The notes under the pieces: generated by a model | What the model was told of the DNA's origin: nothing | Databases searched by the model: none | What the model saw: only the letters and a program-made list of their open reading frames with translations | Part shown: positions 46,948 to 55,525 of the stretch, in pieces | Layout: the number at the start of each line of letters is the position of its first letter | Numbering within the stretch: position 1 is the first letter of the stretch | NCBI GenBank assembly: GCA_031258195.1 | Contig: JAIRNF010000027.1 | Location: 105,366-169,365, forward strand | Source of the DNA: Prevotellaceae bacterium | Lineage (GTDB): Bacteria > Bacteroidota > Bacteroidia > Bacteroidales > UBA932 | Length of the DNA stretch: 64,000 nt | Direction: 5' to 3' | Program-made: the position numbers and the translations under genes

Positions 46948-48559
46948 TGGCTGTTATAAGCAATATTACTGTAACAAGTAATACTATTGAAAAAATTTAT
47001 TCAAAAAAGACTTCTTTAGCGCATAGGAAAAAATACGCGCAATTTTTCACACCCTACCCGCTCGCAGATTTAATGGTAAAATGGCTACTAGGTAATGATA
47101 ATTTAAGAACTATTTTAGAGCCAGCATTTGGTCTCGGAATATTCTCAAGAATCATACTGGCGCAGAAAAATGATATTGATATTAAAGGATTTGAAGTTGA
47201 TAAGGCGATTTATGCTGATGCAAAATCTCTTTTTGAAGGATAAGATAATCTTCAGATTTATTTAAAGGATTACATATATAATGACTGGGAAAATAAGTAT
47301 GATGGTATTATATGCAATCCTCCTTATTTTAAATTTCACGATTATGATAATAAGTCAGCCTTAAAAGAAATAGAGAACAGAACAAAGGTTAAACTTAATG
47401 GTTCAACCAATCTCTATACTCTATTTCTTTTAAAATCAGTAGTTCGGCTTAATCCAAATGGAAGAATAGCGTATATTATCCCATCAGAATTTTTGAACTC
47501 TGATTATGGAAAATTAGTGAAAGCGTTTTTAATGAGAAAAAAATTCTTAGGCATTTATTTATATTCAATTTTGAAGGAAACATTTTTGATGATGCTTTAA
47601 CGACCGCCTGTCTTCTTCTTTGTTCTAATGATAGTTATTCTGAAAAAATAAAATTCACAACTATCAATACACTTGAAGAACTTGACACGATTAAAACAGA
47701 AATACTTAACTATCCTAGATTAAAGAATATGCCAAATACATATTCTTTAAAAGAACTTGATCCAAATGTTAAATGGAGGAAGTATTATCAAAAGCAAAAT
47801 TCGTTGACATTCAATAATGTTATCCCATTTTCTAATGTTGCAAAAGTTTCTCGAGGTATTGCTACAGGTGCCAACGAGTATTTTGTTTTTTCGAAATCAA
47901 AAGCTGATAAATATAAAATTGATAAAAAATATCTTCTTTCATGTATTTGTAAGTCTACAGATGTAGAGAGTAATTTTTTTACGATTAACGACTATGAGAA
48001 ATTAATTGAAAAGGATCGTCCGGCATTTCTTTTTAACGGGTGTGGAGTAGAAAAAGATGAAGTAAAAAGGTATATTAAGTATGGAGAAGAACAGGGCGTT
48101 AATAAAAAATATTTAACATCTTGTCGTAATCCTTGGTATTCCCTCGAAAATAGAATTCCTGCTCCGATCTGGGTCTCGGTTTTTAATAGAAATGGATTAA
48201 AGTTTGTTAGGAATGAGGCTAGTATTTCAAATTTAACGACTTTTCATTGTGTTTATCCAATTCAATCTAACCTTCTTCAAATGTCGGATATAGATTTACT
48301 TTTTGCATATCTTTTAACCGATACAGCAAAACAAATTTTTGAAGATAATAGAAGAGAATATGGAAATGGATTACGAAAATTTGAACCAAACGATTTGAAT
48401 GGAGCGATGATGCTTGATCTCACGATTCTTCCTGATAAAATAAAAGATGAGATATTAGGTTATCATAGGATATATAGAAAAACAGTATTAAGTTCTAATA
48501 CAGATAAAAGTTTGCTTGATAAAATTGATAGTATTTTGAAAAAATATTATCAACGCTGA
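46947..48559 (+). pseudogene. N6-adenine DNA methyltransferase of the AccI-type system, disrupted
   Basis: The cognate modification enzyme. AHRKKYAQFFTPYPLADLMV and ILEPAFGLGIFSR form the SAM-binding motif; a TAA at 47241-47243 interrupts the frame after FEG, but it continues in frame with YDGIICNPPYFKF (the catalytic NPPY), NLYTLFLLKS and GRIAYIIPSEFLNSDYG. One lost base near 47549 then shifts the frame; the protein resumes as RHLFIFNFEGNIFDDALTT… and the C-terminal target-recognition part (VAKVSRGIATGANEYFVF, LRKFEPNDLNGAM) to 48559. Two lesions make loss of function likely. An active nuclease without it would be lethal, so the two are expected to decay together. Confidence 0.88.
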
Positions 48560-48579
48560 TATTTTATTTGAAGCTAGTT

Positions 48580-49209
48580 TTACAGTTGAATATAAATCAA
48601 CTTTTTTGTCTCAAAAAAATCTTCCTTAAAAAAGGTGTGTAAATCGTATATCTCTATTTGGTTACGGGGAATATTCGTTGCCTTTATTTCTTCTTTTAAA
48701 TCTCCGCCTTTAAGATAAAGTATGCCGTTAGGTAGAGCATTCTCTCCATTAGGTATAATCTTTTTCCAGATCCAGCCAATAAAAGTAGATAGATCGGTTA
48801 CCGCGCGGCTTACTACAAAATCGTATCTATAGTTCAGTTCTTCGGCTCGCTTTTGCTCTGCGGTTACATTTTCTAAAGCTAACGCTTTTGCAACTTCGCT
48901 AACCACCATAATCTTTTTACCGATAGAATCAACAAGATGGAATCGACATTCGGGAAACATAATAGCCAACGGAATTCCGGGGAAACCACCGCCGGTACCG
49001 ACATCGAGTATGGCTGTGTTTGGTTTGAACGAGGTAACCTTTGCTATGCTAAGCGAGTGTAAAATGTGGTGTAGGTATAGCTGGTCGATATCTTTACGTG
49101 ATATGAGGTTTATACGGCTATTCCAGTAGCGGTATAGCTCATCAAGCTGAACAAATTGCTGTAGCTGTTTATCGGTAAGGTTTGTAAAGTATTTGGTTAT
49201 TTCTTGCAT
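48580..49209 (-). CDS. rsmG: 16S rRNA (guanine527-N7)-methyltransferase
   Basis: Methylates G527 of 16S rRNA. Motifs are LYRYWNSRINLISRKDIDQL, HILHSLSIAK, ILDVGTGGGFPGIPLAI, FHLVDSIGKK and FVVSRAVTDL. It has 209 residues, normal for the family. It starts 11 bases after the sigma-factor gene on the same strand, and they are probably co-transcribed. Confidence 0.95.
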   Translation of the reverse strand: MQEITKYFTNLTDKQLQQFVQLDELYRYWNSRINLISRKDIDQLYLHHILHSLSIAKVTSFKPNTAILDVGTGGGFPGIPLAIMFPECRFHLVDSIGKKIMVVSEVAKALALENVTAEQKRAEELNYRYDFVVSRAVTDLSTFIGWIWKKIIPNGENALPNGILYLKGGDLKEEIKATNIPRNQIEIYDLHTFFKEDFFETKKLIYIQL

Positions 49210-49220
49210 AAAATTACGCT

Positions 49221-49820
49221 CTACTTCTTTTTCGATTTTTTCTCGCTCTTCTTTGTAATATTTTCTGACAGCTGTTCTTCAATAAGCTTGCCGAATTTAG
49301 CCTTTGCCCGCGACAGCTGGGTTTTTATGGTACCAATAGGAATCTCCAGTTCTTCTGCAATTTCTTTATACGAAAACCCTTTAAAATAGCGCAGCTCAAG
49401 CATTTTTTGATATTCCGGACGCAGTTGCTGTAATAACTCGCGAATTTGCGCTATCTGCTGTTGTGAAATAAGAACCTCCTCGGGATTCAACTCCGTTGAT
49501 TGAATGGTGTCTTCTATTACCTGCGACTCATTTGCCTGCTTCGATTTGTGCTTGCGGATAAAGTCTATGCTATGATTGCTGGCAATGCTGAATAGCCACG
49601 TACTGAAAGCATATTTGGGATCGTACTGATGAAGATTTCTGAAAGCTCTGTCGAAGGCTTCGGCGGTCAGGTCTTCGGCATCGCTTTTGTTATTTACCAT
49701 TTTGTACACCATGTAATACAGCGTGTCTTTATAGCGATTAAAGAGCTTTGCGTAAGCCAAGCCGTCACCCTTTTTTGCTTTTTGGGCTAATATACGGTCA
49801 TCTTTTTGATCGTCGCTCAT
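49221..49820 (-). CDS. ECF-like RNA polymerase sigma factor
   Basis: A 199-residue sigma-70 family factor. Region 2 reads YKDTLYYMVYKMVNNKSDAEDLTAEAFDRAF with FSTWLFSIASNHSIDFIRKHK, and region 4 reads LRPEYQKMLELRYFKGFSYKEIAEELEIPIGTIKTQLSRAK. It ends in a very basic tail (KKSEKKSKKK). No anti-sigma factor gene is adjacent, so how it is controlled is unclear. Confidence 0.93.
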   Translation of the reverse strand: MSDDQKDDRILAQKAKKGDGLAYAKLFNRYKDTLYYMVYKMVNNKSDAEDLTAEAFDRAFRNLHQYDPKYAFSTWLFSIASNHSIDFIRKHKSKQANESQVIEDTIQSTELNPEEVLISQQQIAQIRELLQQLRPEYQKMLELRYFKGFSYKEIAEELEIPIGTIKTQLSRAKAKFGKLIEEQLSENITKKSEKKSKKK

Positions 49821-49854
49821 GTTAATCGGAGTAACGGTGGTAATACAGGTTTGA

Positions 49855-50967
49855 TTATCTATTACGTTGTAGGCATATCATAATACTTACAAATGGCATG
49901 AGGATGCTATAAAATAGAAGATTTGTGAATAGCCTACGTTCCATCAACTTTTTACATGCTTTTGCAAGTACAATAATAAGCGATATAAGATGAATCAGCA
50001 GAAAAACACCCGCAAGAGCAGACAATAATATTCCGTGGGTACAAAGAAGGACAATGGCTATAGCAAAAAGTAGTATTGAGCAGCTATTGAGGAACGCCGG
50101 ATGTTTTTTTTTGCTTCCATAAAAACGAAACGATGCCTTTCTTTCTTTCTTATATTGTATCCAATCTTTATATGTAAGCTGGCGGCTTGATTTAATAAAT
50201 GATGAAGGTCTTAGCTCTACAAGCGTATTGGTTTTGTTTGTAATTTTATTTACAAAGACAATATCTTCTCGCTCTCTCGTCATCCGAATATCAAAGCCTT
50301 TAGAATCGAAAAATAGCTTACGGCGATAAGCGTAATTCTTTCCGTTTGCCATATATGGTTTTTTCATCAGCGCAAATCCTAAATAGTGAAGCGCGCTATA
50401 AAATATATCGCAACGGATAAGCTTTGATGCTTTAGGGTAGCTGGCGTAGCCTAAAACCACAGAGGTTTTAGCGGTAAAGTTTTCTCGCATCCTGCTTAAC
50501 CACTCAGAATGAGGCGTACAATCGATATCGGCAAATACCAGCCAATCGTATTTTGCGGCCTTAATGCCTACTCCTAATGCCATAGGTTTGCCGTGCTGAA
50601 ACTTATCGTCTTTTGGGATATGGCGAACTTCTAGGTTTATATATTGAGCCTTCATTACACCAAGCAGTAGTTCGGAGTCGTCTTCAGAGCAATCGTTAAC
50701 TAAAACTACTTCGTAGTTGGGATAGTTTTGGGCTAAAAAAAGCGGAAGATTTTTCTCTAGCAAATCTTTTTCATTACGTACACAAATGACGATTGATACA
50801 CCATCTCGATCGACAGGAGGAACGAATTTTTTATTTTTCTTGTAAAAAGCAACACGCCCGTACACATTCCAGATGTATAGCTGCTGAATAATAAAAGAAA
50901 TAAGCAGTAGAGCGATTATTGTGTACTCTAAAGTTGATAGGTGTAGAAGTTGGTTTAGGTCTATCAC
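49855..50967 (-). CDS. Glycosyltransferase family 2, membrane associated
   Basis: A 370-residue enzyme with an N-terminal membrane segment (residues ~14-30), a GT-A domain (VSIVICVRNEKDLLEKNLP, YEVVLVNDCSEDDSELLL, KPMALGVGIKAAKYDWLVFADIDC with the DxD metal site) and two or three C-terminal membrane segments. It probably adds sugars to a lipid-linked glycan. The acceptor is unknown. Confidence 0.9.
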   Translation of the reverse strand: MIDLNQLLHLSTLEYTIIALLLISFIIQQLYIWNVYGRVAFYKKNKKFVPPVDRDGVSIVICVRNEKDLLEKNLPLFLAQNYPNYEVVLVNDCSEDDSELLLGVMKAQYINLEVRHIPKDDKFQHGKPMALGVGIKAAKYDWLVFADIDCTPHSEWLSRMRENFTAKTSVVLGYASYPKASKLIRCDIFYSALHYLGFALMKKPYMANGKNYAYRRKLFFDSKGFDIRMTREREDIVFVNKITNKTNTLVELRPSSFIKSSRQLTYKDWIQYKKERKASFRFYGSKKKHPAFLNSCSILLFAIAIVLLCTHGILLSALAGVFLLIHLISLIIVLAKACKKLMERRLFTNLLFYSILMPFVSIMICLQRNR

Positions 50968-51118
50968 GGTACAAGTTGTTATAAGCGGCTAAAGATACGT
51001 TTTTTTGGGCTGATTTGGAGTTTGTTTAACACTTTAGCTGTAAGCAAGATCCTAGTTATTGATTATTAATAATATAGCTGACGCTATTAATGAGTGGTAG
51101 AGAGTCGCTAAAAATACC

Positions 51119-51126
51119 TACTTTTG
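51119..51126 (+). promoter_or_regulatory. Candidate -7 box of lgt
   Basis: TACTTTTG, 35 bases before the ATG at 51162, matches TAnnTTTG. I see no clear -33 box. Confidence 0.45.
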
Positions 51127-51161
51127 AGGTAAATATACTTTTAATCTAAACATAGTTCGCT

Positions 51162-51971
51162 ATGAATTTATTAGCAGTAACATGGAATGTTGATCCGGTC
51201 TTCTTTTCTGTAGGTTCTCTCAGCATAAGGTACTATAGCCTTTGTTTTATTATTGCTTTTTTTATTAGCTACATTCTTTTTAAGCGCTTTTTTAAAGATG
51301 CCGGCTTTAAAATCGAGCTGTTAGATAAGCTGACTTTTTATTACGTAATACCTGCGACCCTTATTGGTGCACGCCTCGGGCATTGCTTGTTCTACCAGCC
51401 CGAGTACTACTTGCGCCATCCGCTTGAGATAATACTGCCTTTCTCTAATGGCGAGTTTGTCGGCTATCGGGGGTTAGCCAGTCATGGGGCCGCAATAGGT
51501 ATCCTTATTGCTCTAATTCTTTATAGCCGGAATAATAAAATTTCTATTCTATGGCTATTAGACAGGATAGGTATTGCTGTCGCCATATCAGGTTCTTTCG
51601 TGCGCTTGGGGAATCTTATGAACTCTGAGGTGTACGGCGTAGAAACTGACGCGCCTTGGGGTTTTATTTTTGTGAGGGCAGGAGAGGTTGTTCCTAAGCA
51701 TCCTACGCAGCTATATGAAGGCTTATCATATTTATTGATTTTTATACTTCTCTACTGGCTATACAGAAAAAAACGAAACGCTATTGAACCTGGTGTGCTG
51801 TTTGGCGTATTCTTAATTTTACTGTTTACCGCACGGTTCCTGATAGAGTTTATTAAAGAAGTACAGGTTGAGTTTGAAGAAGGTTTATTCTTAGTAGTGG
51901 GGCAGTGGCTCAGCTTGCCGTTTATATTATTGGGCGTTGTAATTCTTTACATGTCGCTAAAGCAGAAGTGA
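51162..51971 (+). CDS. lgt: Prolipoprotein diacylglyceryl transferase
   Basis: Transfers diacylglycerol from phosphatidylglycerol to the lipobox Cys of prolipoproteins at the inner membrane. About seven membrane segments; SIRYYSLCFIIAFFISY, YRGLASHGAAIGILIAL (the family HGGL-type site here reads HGAA), VRLGNLMNSEVYG, HPTQLYEGLSYLL and ARFLIEFIKEVQ match the family. It has 269 residues and ends in TGA, showing that TGA works as a stop here. Confidence 0.94.
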   Translation: MNLLAVTWNVDPVFFSVGSLSIRYYSLCFIIAFFISYILFKRFFKDAGFKIELLDKLTFYYVIPATLIGARLGHCLFYQPEYYLRHPLEIILPFSNGEFVGYRGLASHGAAIGILIALILYSRNNKISILWLLDRIGIAVAISGSFVRLGNLMNSEVYGVETDAPWGFIFVRAGEVVPKHPTQLYEGLSYLLIFILLYWLYRKKRNAIEPGVLFGVFLILLFTARFLIEFIKEVQVEFEEGLFLVVGQWLSLPFILLGVVILYMSLKQK

Positions 51972-52143
51972 CCCGAATATTTTGCGAAATCAAAAATAGC
52001 AAGCGCTAAGTCCAAGCATGTGAAAAAGAAGTAAAGGAAGAAAAGTTTTTCGGTTATATTGAAATTCTTCTTTTCTTTCTCTTTTTTGTTTGAGAATGAT
52101 TTTTGCCTGTATGAATGTGTGTTGGATTTATTTAACCTTCTTT

Positions 52144-52413
52144 CTACTGTTTGTACTTTTTACTCCAATCGAGAATTATTTCGCTTTCTATTTTTACTCC
52201 ATATCTTTTTGCCTTTAGTAAAATTCGGTGAGCCAATAAGGGTTTCTTATTTTCCGGAGCATATCTGAAATAAGCTTCTGCGGCACGTACATGAGGAGCG
52301 TCAGGCATCGGAAATTAACGGTCTTCAGGTAGCCCGAAATCTGAATCTTTCAATTCTTTCCGTTCTTTTGTTGTAAGCTTATCTGGCTGTGTACTTTTAC
52401 CTTTTGTTTTCAT
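52144..52413 (-). pseudogene. 89-codon protein (DUF6582-like) with in-frame TAA
   Basis: The frame starts at ATG 52413 (MKTKGKSTQPDKLT…) and runs to TAG at 52144-52146. It is cut at codon 33 by TAA (52315-52317): …LKDSDFGLPEDR-stop-FPMPDAPHVRAAEAYF…. The rest reads RYAPENKKPLLAHRILLKAKRYGVKI and ends SKKYKQ. Relatives have Lys/Arg plus Tyr here (RKYPMPDA), so a Lys codon AAA to TAA is the simplest guess. The LxDSxFGLPExRxxPMPDAxHVRxA pattern is found in Clostridia and phage proteins. An ATG 4 codons upstream could also start it. The function is unknown. Confidence 0.75.
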
Positions 52414-52528
52414 ACCTTTTAGCATTGTCTTTGTGAGTAATAGTACTTGAACACCTATAGCCTAAGAAAGTTTTATTGATATCGCATATTAAAAAAGTGA
52501 AAGAGACTGTTCTAAGAGTCTGTAATTC

Positions 52529-52552
52529 ATTCCCGACCAAAGGAGGGAAGCT
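52529..52552. repeat. Half copy of the palindromic intergenic element
   Basis: cattcccgaccaaaggagggaagc resembles the left arm of the 951 copy with small indels; no right arm follows. Confidence 0.4.
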
Positions 52553-52591
52553 TTTGAAAACCGCAATACTCTAACTTATTTGGTAAAACAA

Positions 52592-52621
52592 AAAAAGAGG
52601 CTGTCATAAAAGCCTCTTTTT
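52592..52621 (-). terminator. Rho-independent terminator of the lipocalin-like gene
   Basis: aaaaagaggct (52592-52602) and agcctcttttt (52611-52621) form an 11-bp stem with A and T runs at the ends, so it can act on both strands. It lies 19 bases past the stop of the gene at 52640. Confidence 0.85.
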
Positions 52622-52639
52622 CGTTATTATGTTGTTATG

Positions 52640-53104
52640 CTACATCCGTTTTAGTATAAGCCGCAACGAAGATACTTTAATACCATTGAATTCGAGATCG
52701 TCAGGTATTTTATCGGTAATATCTATAGTAATGGTATCTTCTGTTAGTGATGTAATAGTAATGGTTTCGCTCTTGTTAGAAGATGTTGAAAAAGTAACCG
52801 TTAGCTTGTTTCCGTTTTGCTTCCATGTACCAGTGATATTGCCATTTTCTTCGCAGACATTGGTTAGCGTATAAGAGCCGTTTTTCTTTACTTCAACAAT
52901 ACTGTTTTTAACACATTCGCTAGAAGGGTCGCTTTTTATTTGCTGAGCGATAGCGGTTGATATTGAGCCAGGCAAACCTTCTATTGTAATAGCTATGTCG
53001 TGGGGTTGCCACTTCCCCTCTATCGTTCCGCCATGATTATTTTCCGCGGAAAATAATGCAAAAGAAATACTTATAAAAGCGTATAATAGTAGTAATTTTT
53101 TCAT
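52640..53104 (-). CDS. Secreted lipocalin-like domain protein
   Basis: A 154-residue protein with a signal peptide (MKKLLLLYAFISISFALFSA) and a beta-barrel body: GTIEGKWQPHDIAI at the start, NGSYTLTNVCEENGNITGTWKQNGNKLTVTF and ITITSLTEDTITIDI in the middle, ending LRLILKRM. The G-x-W and GTW turns resemble Bacteroidetes lipocalin-like (DUF4488/DUF5004-type) proteins. Two Cys may form a disulfide. The function is unknown. Confidence 0.65.
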   Translation of the reverse strand: MKKLLLLYAFISISFALFSAENNHGGTIEGKWQPHDIAITIEGLPGSISTAIAQQIKSDPSSECVKNSIVEVKKNGSYTLTNVCEENGNITGTWKQNGNKLTVTFSTSSNKSETITITSLTEDTITIDITDKIPDDLEFNGIKVSSLRLILKRM

Positions 53105-53182
53105 TTATTTTTTAGTGAAGTTATACCTACTCATGGGCTTTTCGGTTTCCGCCTAATTCTTGGCAAGTTATAAAAATAAAGT

Positions 53183-53202
53183 AGGCTGCCAACCGACAGC
53201 CT
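53183..53202 (-). terminator. Hairpin after the PpiD-like gene
   Basis: aggctg pairs with cagcct around an 8-base loop and the minus-strand read-out continues into TTTATTTTTA. It lies ~32 bases past the stop. Confidence 0.55.
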
Positions 53203-53234
53203 GCCAATTTAAAATATATTAAAAGTCTTTGCTT

Positions 53235-55373
53235 CTAATAGAATCTGCTTCTTTGATCTTTTACGTTACCGGCTTTTAGCAGAATGCTGTACCAGTCCAT
53301 TTGCTTCATTCTTGCTTCTTGCGCTAATGTTTGCCTAGCCATTTCTTCGGTGTAGCCTTCGTCTATTTTTTTATCGGTAAGAGAAATAACATATACGCCG
53401 GCGGTACCGGCAATAGGTTCCGATATCTTATTCAACTCGCTAATAGTAGTTGCCGCAGCCGCAACCTTGGGCTCTAAACCAAGTCCTGGAATATAAGAGC
53501 TGTAAGAGAATAGAGAACCGAATGTAACAGGGTTTGTAACCTGTAGAACATTTAAGTTCAGCTTAGAGGCTAGCTCTTCAAGGCTATTTGATGTTGTAAG
53601 AGCGTCTTTTATTTTTGCGGTAAATGCTTCCGCCTGTTTTTCTTTTTTCAGCTCTTCGCCAATGGTGTACTTAACTTGGTCGAAAGGAGCAATACCTTCT
53701 TCACGTGTCTCAGTAACAACGGCAACCACATAGAACTGCCGGTTTACGTTAATAGGACGCGAAACGCTATTCTTTTTAGTATCTTCCGAATACAGCCAGT
53801 TCGCTATTGATTGCGCGTTATCCATTGATAGAATTTGCTTGCTTCCGCGCGCTATATTAGGCGCTGTTTGGGGTGTATAACCGTTTTCTTCTACCGCCTT
53901 ACGGAAAGCGTCAATACCGTTTTGGCTCAATGCCGCCAGCTGGCTAGCCCTTTCGTAAGCGGCGGCGTCTGTCTTTTCGCTTGGGTTAACATCTTTCTGA
54001 ACGACGGCTAAACGAACCATTCTAGATTCCTTGCTTTTTTGTGACGCTTGGAAAACATAGTAGCCACCTTGCACGGGCATAGACATTACTTTTCCTGTTG
54101 GGTTAAGCATACACGAGTCTCCTAAAGGATAGGGTATTTGGTTGTAAGAAATCCATCCTATTTCGCCACCTGTCATGGCAACCTGAGGGTCGGCAGAGTG
54201 TTGCCGTGCTATTTCAACCCAACTGGCTCCTTTTTGGAGAAGGTTGATTATGCTATCAGCCATATCTAAATCTTCCTGAGAAGATATTGGCAACAGCATA
54301 TTCTTAAAGAATAACGAATCGGGAACCATTCTTGAATCTTCGATACGTGCTATTTTATATGAGCTGCCATCAAGATACGGACCGAAAACATCTTGCTTAC
54401 CAGCCGAGAATGCAAACTCGTCTAAATTGCTAGAAAGGTCTCCTTGCTTATAGTAGTTATAGTCGAACTTGTTCGGATTTTCCGCTGTGACGCGCAAGTC
54501 TGAGTGCGATTGTGCAAACTGAGGTAAGTTTGTTGCCGCTTCGAACTGAGGGATTAGCTTTTCGATGTTTGCTTTTGTAAAATCATAGTCATCTTGAGAT
54601 GGAATTATGGGGAAGGCAACCATTTGTATATCCCTAGATTCTTTTTCTTCAAAACGTCTCTTGTATTTATTATAGTAATTCTTTGCTTCAGACTCTTTAA
54701 TTCCGTATAAGCTGTCGGCTTCGGCTCCGCCCATATAGCGCTCAACAATATAGTTAAACTCTGCGCTGTTAGCCGCATTTGCAACAGCTCTTTTTATTTC
54801 GAGAGAGTTTATATAGTTCGCTTTATTTACAAGATTCATGTATTTTGAAAGTAAAGCATAGCTTTTAATTTCGTCCTCTAAGTAGGTTATCAGCTGCTGT
54901 GCCTGTGGGCTATTATTCGGGTTTTGCCAGAACATTTGTATGTTTTGCCAGTATATCTCGCCGGTTTGTGGGTTTACAAACTCGGCATAAGATCTCATTA
55001 CAGGTGATAGGTTTGTTCCGGCAGCCAGATCGGCCAGTTCTTTTTCAGAAACGCCTATGCCAATGGCCTCAAACTCATCGTTGAGTAAGTATTCACGAAC
55101 CATTTTCTCCCATGCTTGGTTTCGTACTCGTTCAGCATCTTCTTCACCGCGCTGTCCGGCGTTCTGCATAGCAGAAATCTGAGAATAATAGTCAACTTCT
55201 TTTTGAAATTTTTTGATATCAATTTTTGTTCCATTTATTTCGCCAACGCTGTTTTCAGATGATTGGAGATACTGGAAGATATCCTTCGGGTTTACAAGAA
55301 GCGACAAAAGAGCGATACCAATTATAATGGTAATAACTCCCGCACGGGTTCTGATCTTTTCTAAAGTTGCCAT
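53235..55373 (-). CDS. PpiD/SurA-type peptidyl-prolyl isomerase, membrane-anchored
   Basis: A 712-residue periplasmic foldase. A membrane anchor (residues ~11-28), then the SurA-N-like helical region (…EINGTKIDIKKFQKEVDYYSQ), a parvulin domain around residues 360-450 (ARQHSADPQVAMTGGEIGWIS) and a second weaker isomerase-like region. This layout is PpiD-like and probably helps fold outer-membrane and secreted proteins. The long frame is intact, so the organism still maintains its envelope. Confidence 0.9.
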   Translation of the reverse strand: MATLEKIRTRAGVITIIIGIALLSLLVNPKDIFQYLQSSENSVGEINGTKIDIKKFQKEVDYYSQISAMQNAGQRGEEDAERVRNQAWEKMVREYLLNDEFEAIGIGVSEKELADLAAGTNLSPVMRSYAEFVNPQTGEIYWQNIQMFWQNPNNSPQAQQLITYLEDEIKSYALLSKYMNLVNKANYINSLEIKRAVANAANSAEFNYIVERYMGGAEADSLYGIKESEAKNYYNKYKRRFEEKESRDIQMVAFPIIPSQDDYDFTKANIEKLIPQFEAATNLPQFAQSHSDLRVTAENPNKFDYNYYKQGDLSSNLDEFAFSAGKQDVFGPYLDGSSYKIARIEDSRMVPDSLFFKNMLLPISSQEDLDMADSIINLLQKGASWVEIARQHSADPQVAMTGGEIGWISYNQIPYPLGDSCMLNPTGKVMSMPVQGGYYVFQASQKSKESRMVRLAVVQKDVNPSEKTDAAAYERASQLAALSQNGIDAFRKAVEENGYTPQTAPNIARGSKQILSMDNAQSIANWLYSEDTKKNSVSRPINVNRQFYVVAVVTETREEGIAPFDQVKYTIGEELKKEKQAEAFTAKIKDALTTSNSLEELASKLNLNVLQVTNPVTFGSLFSYSSYIPGLGLEPKVAAAATTISELNKISEPIAGTAGVYVISLTDKKIDEGYTEEMARQTLAQEARMKQMDWYSILLKAGNVKDQRSRFY

Positions 55374-55525
55374 TTATTTGATTTTAATAATTTTAGACCA
55401 AATGGTATTTGTGAAATTTGAGATTGCGAATATAGTTAATTATAGAGAGATAACATCAAATAAAGTAAATATTTTGTGTCTTTTCTTAAAATTTATACCT
55501 TCGAAGTCACTAAAAATCAACCTTT

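Noticed and set aside
45846..48559. Four independent small genes in the restriction region
   Set aside because: Both junctions read through in adjacent or identical frames with continuous family motifs, so they are two broken genes.
52059..52268. A 69-codon ORF on the plus strand
   Set aside because: It is hydrophobic, low-complexity and opposite the better-supported 89-codon minus-strand frame.
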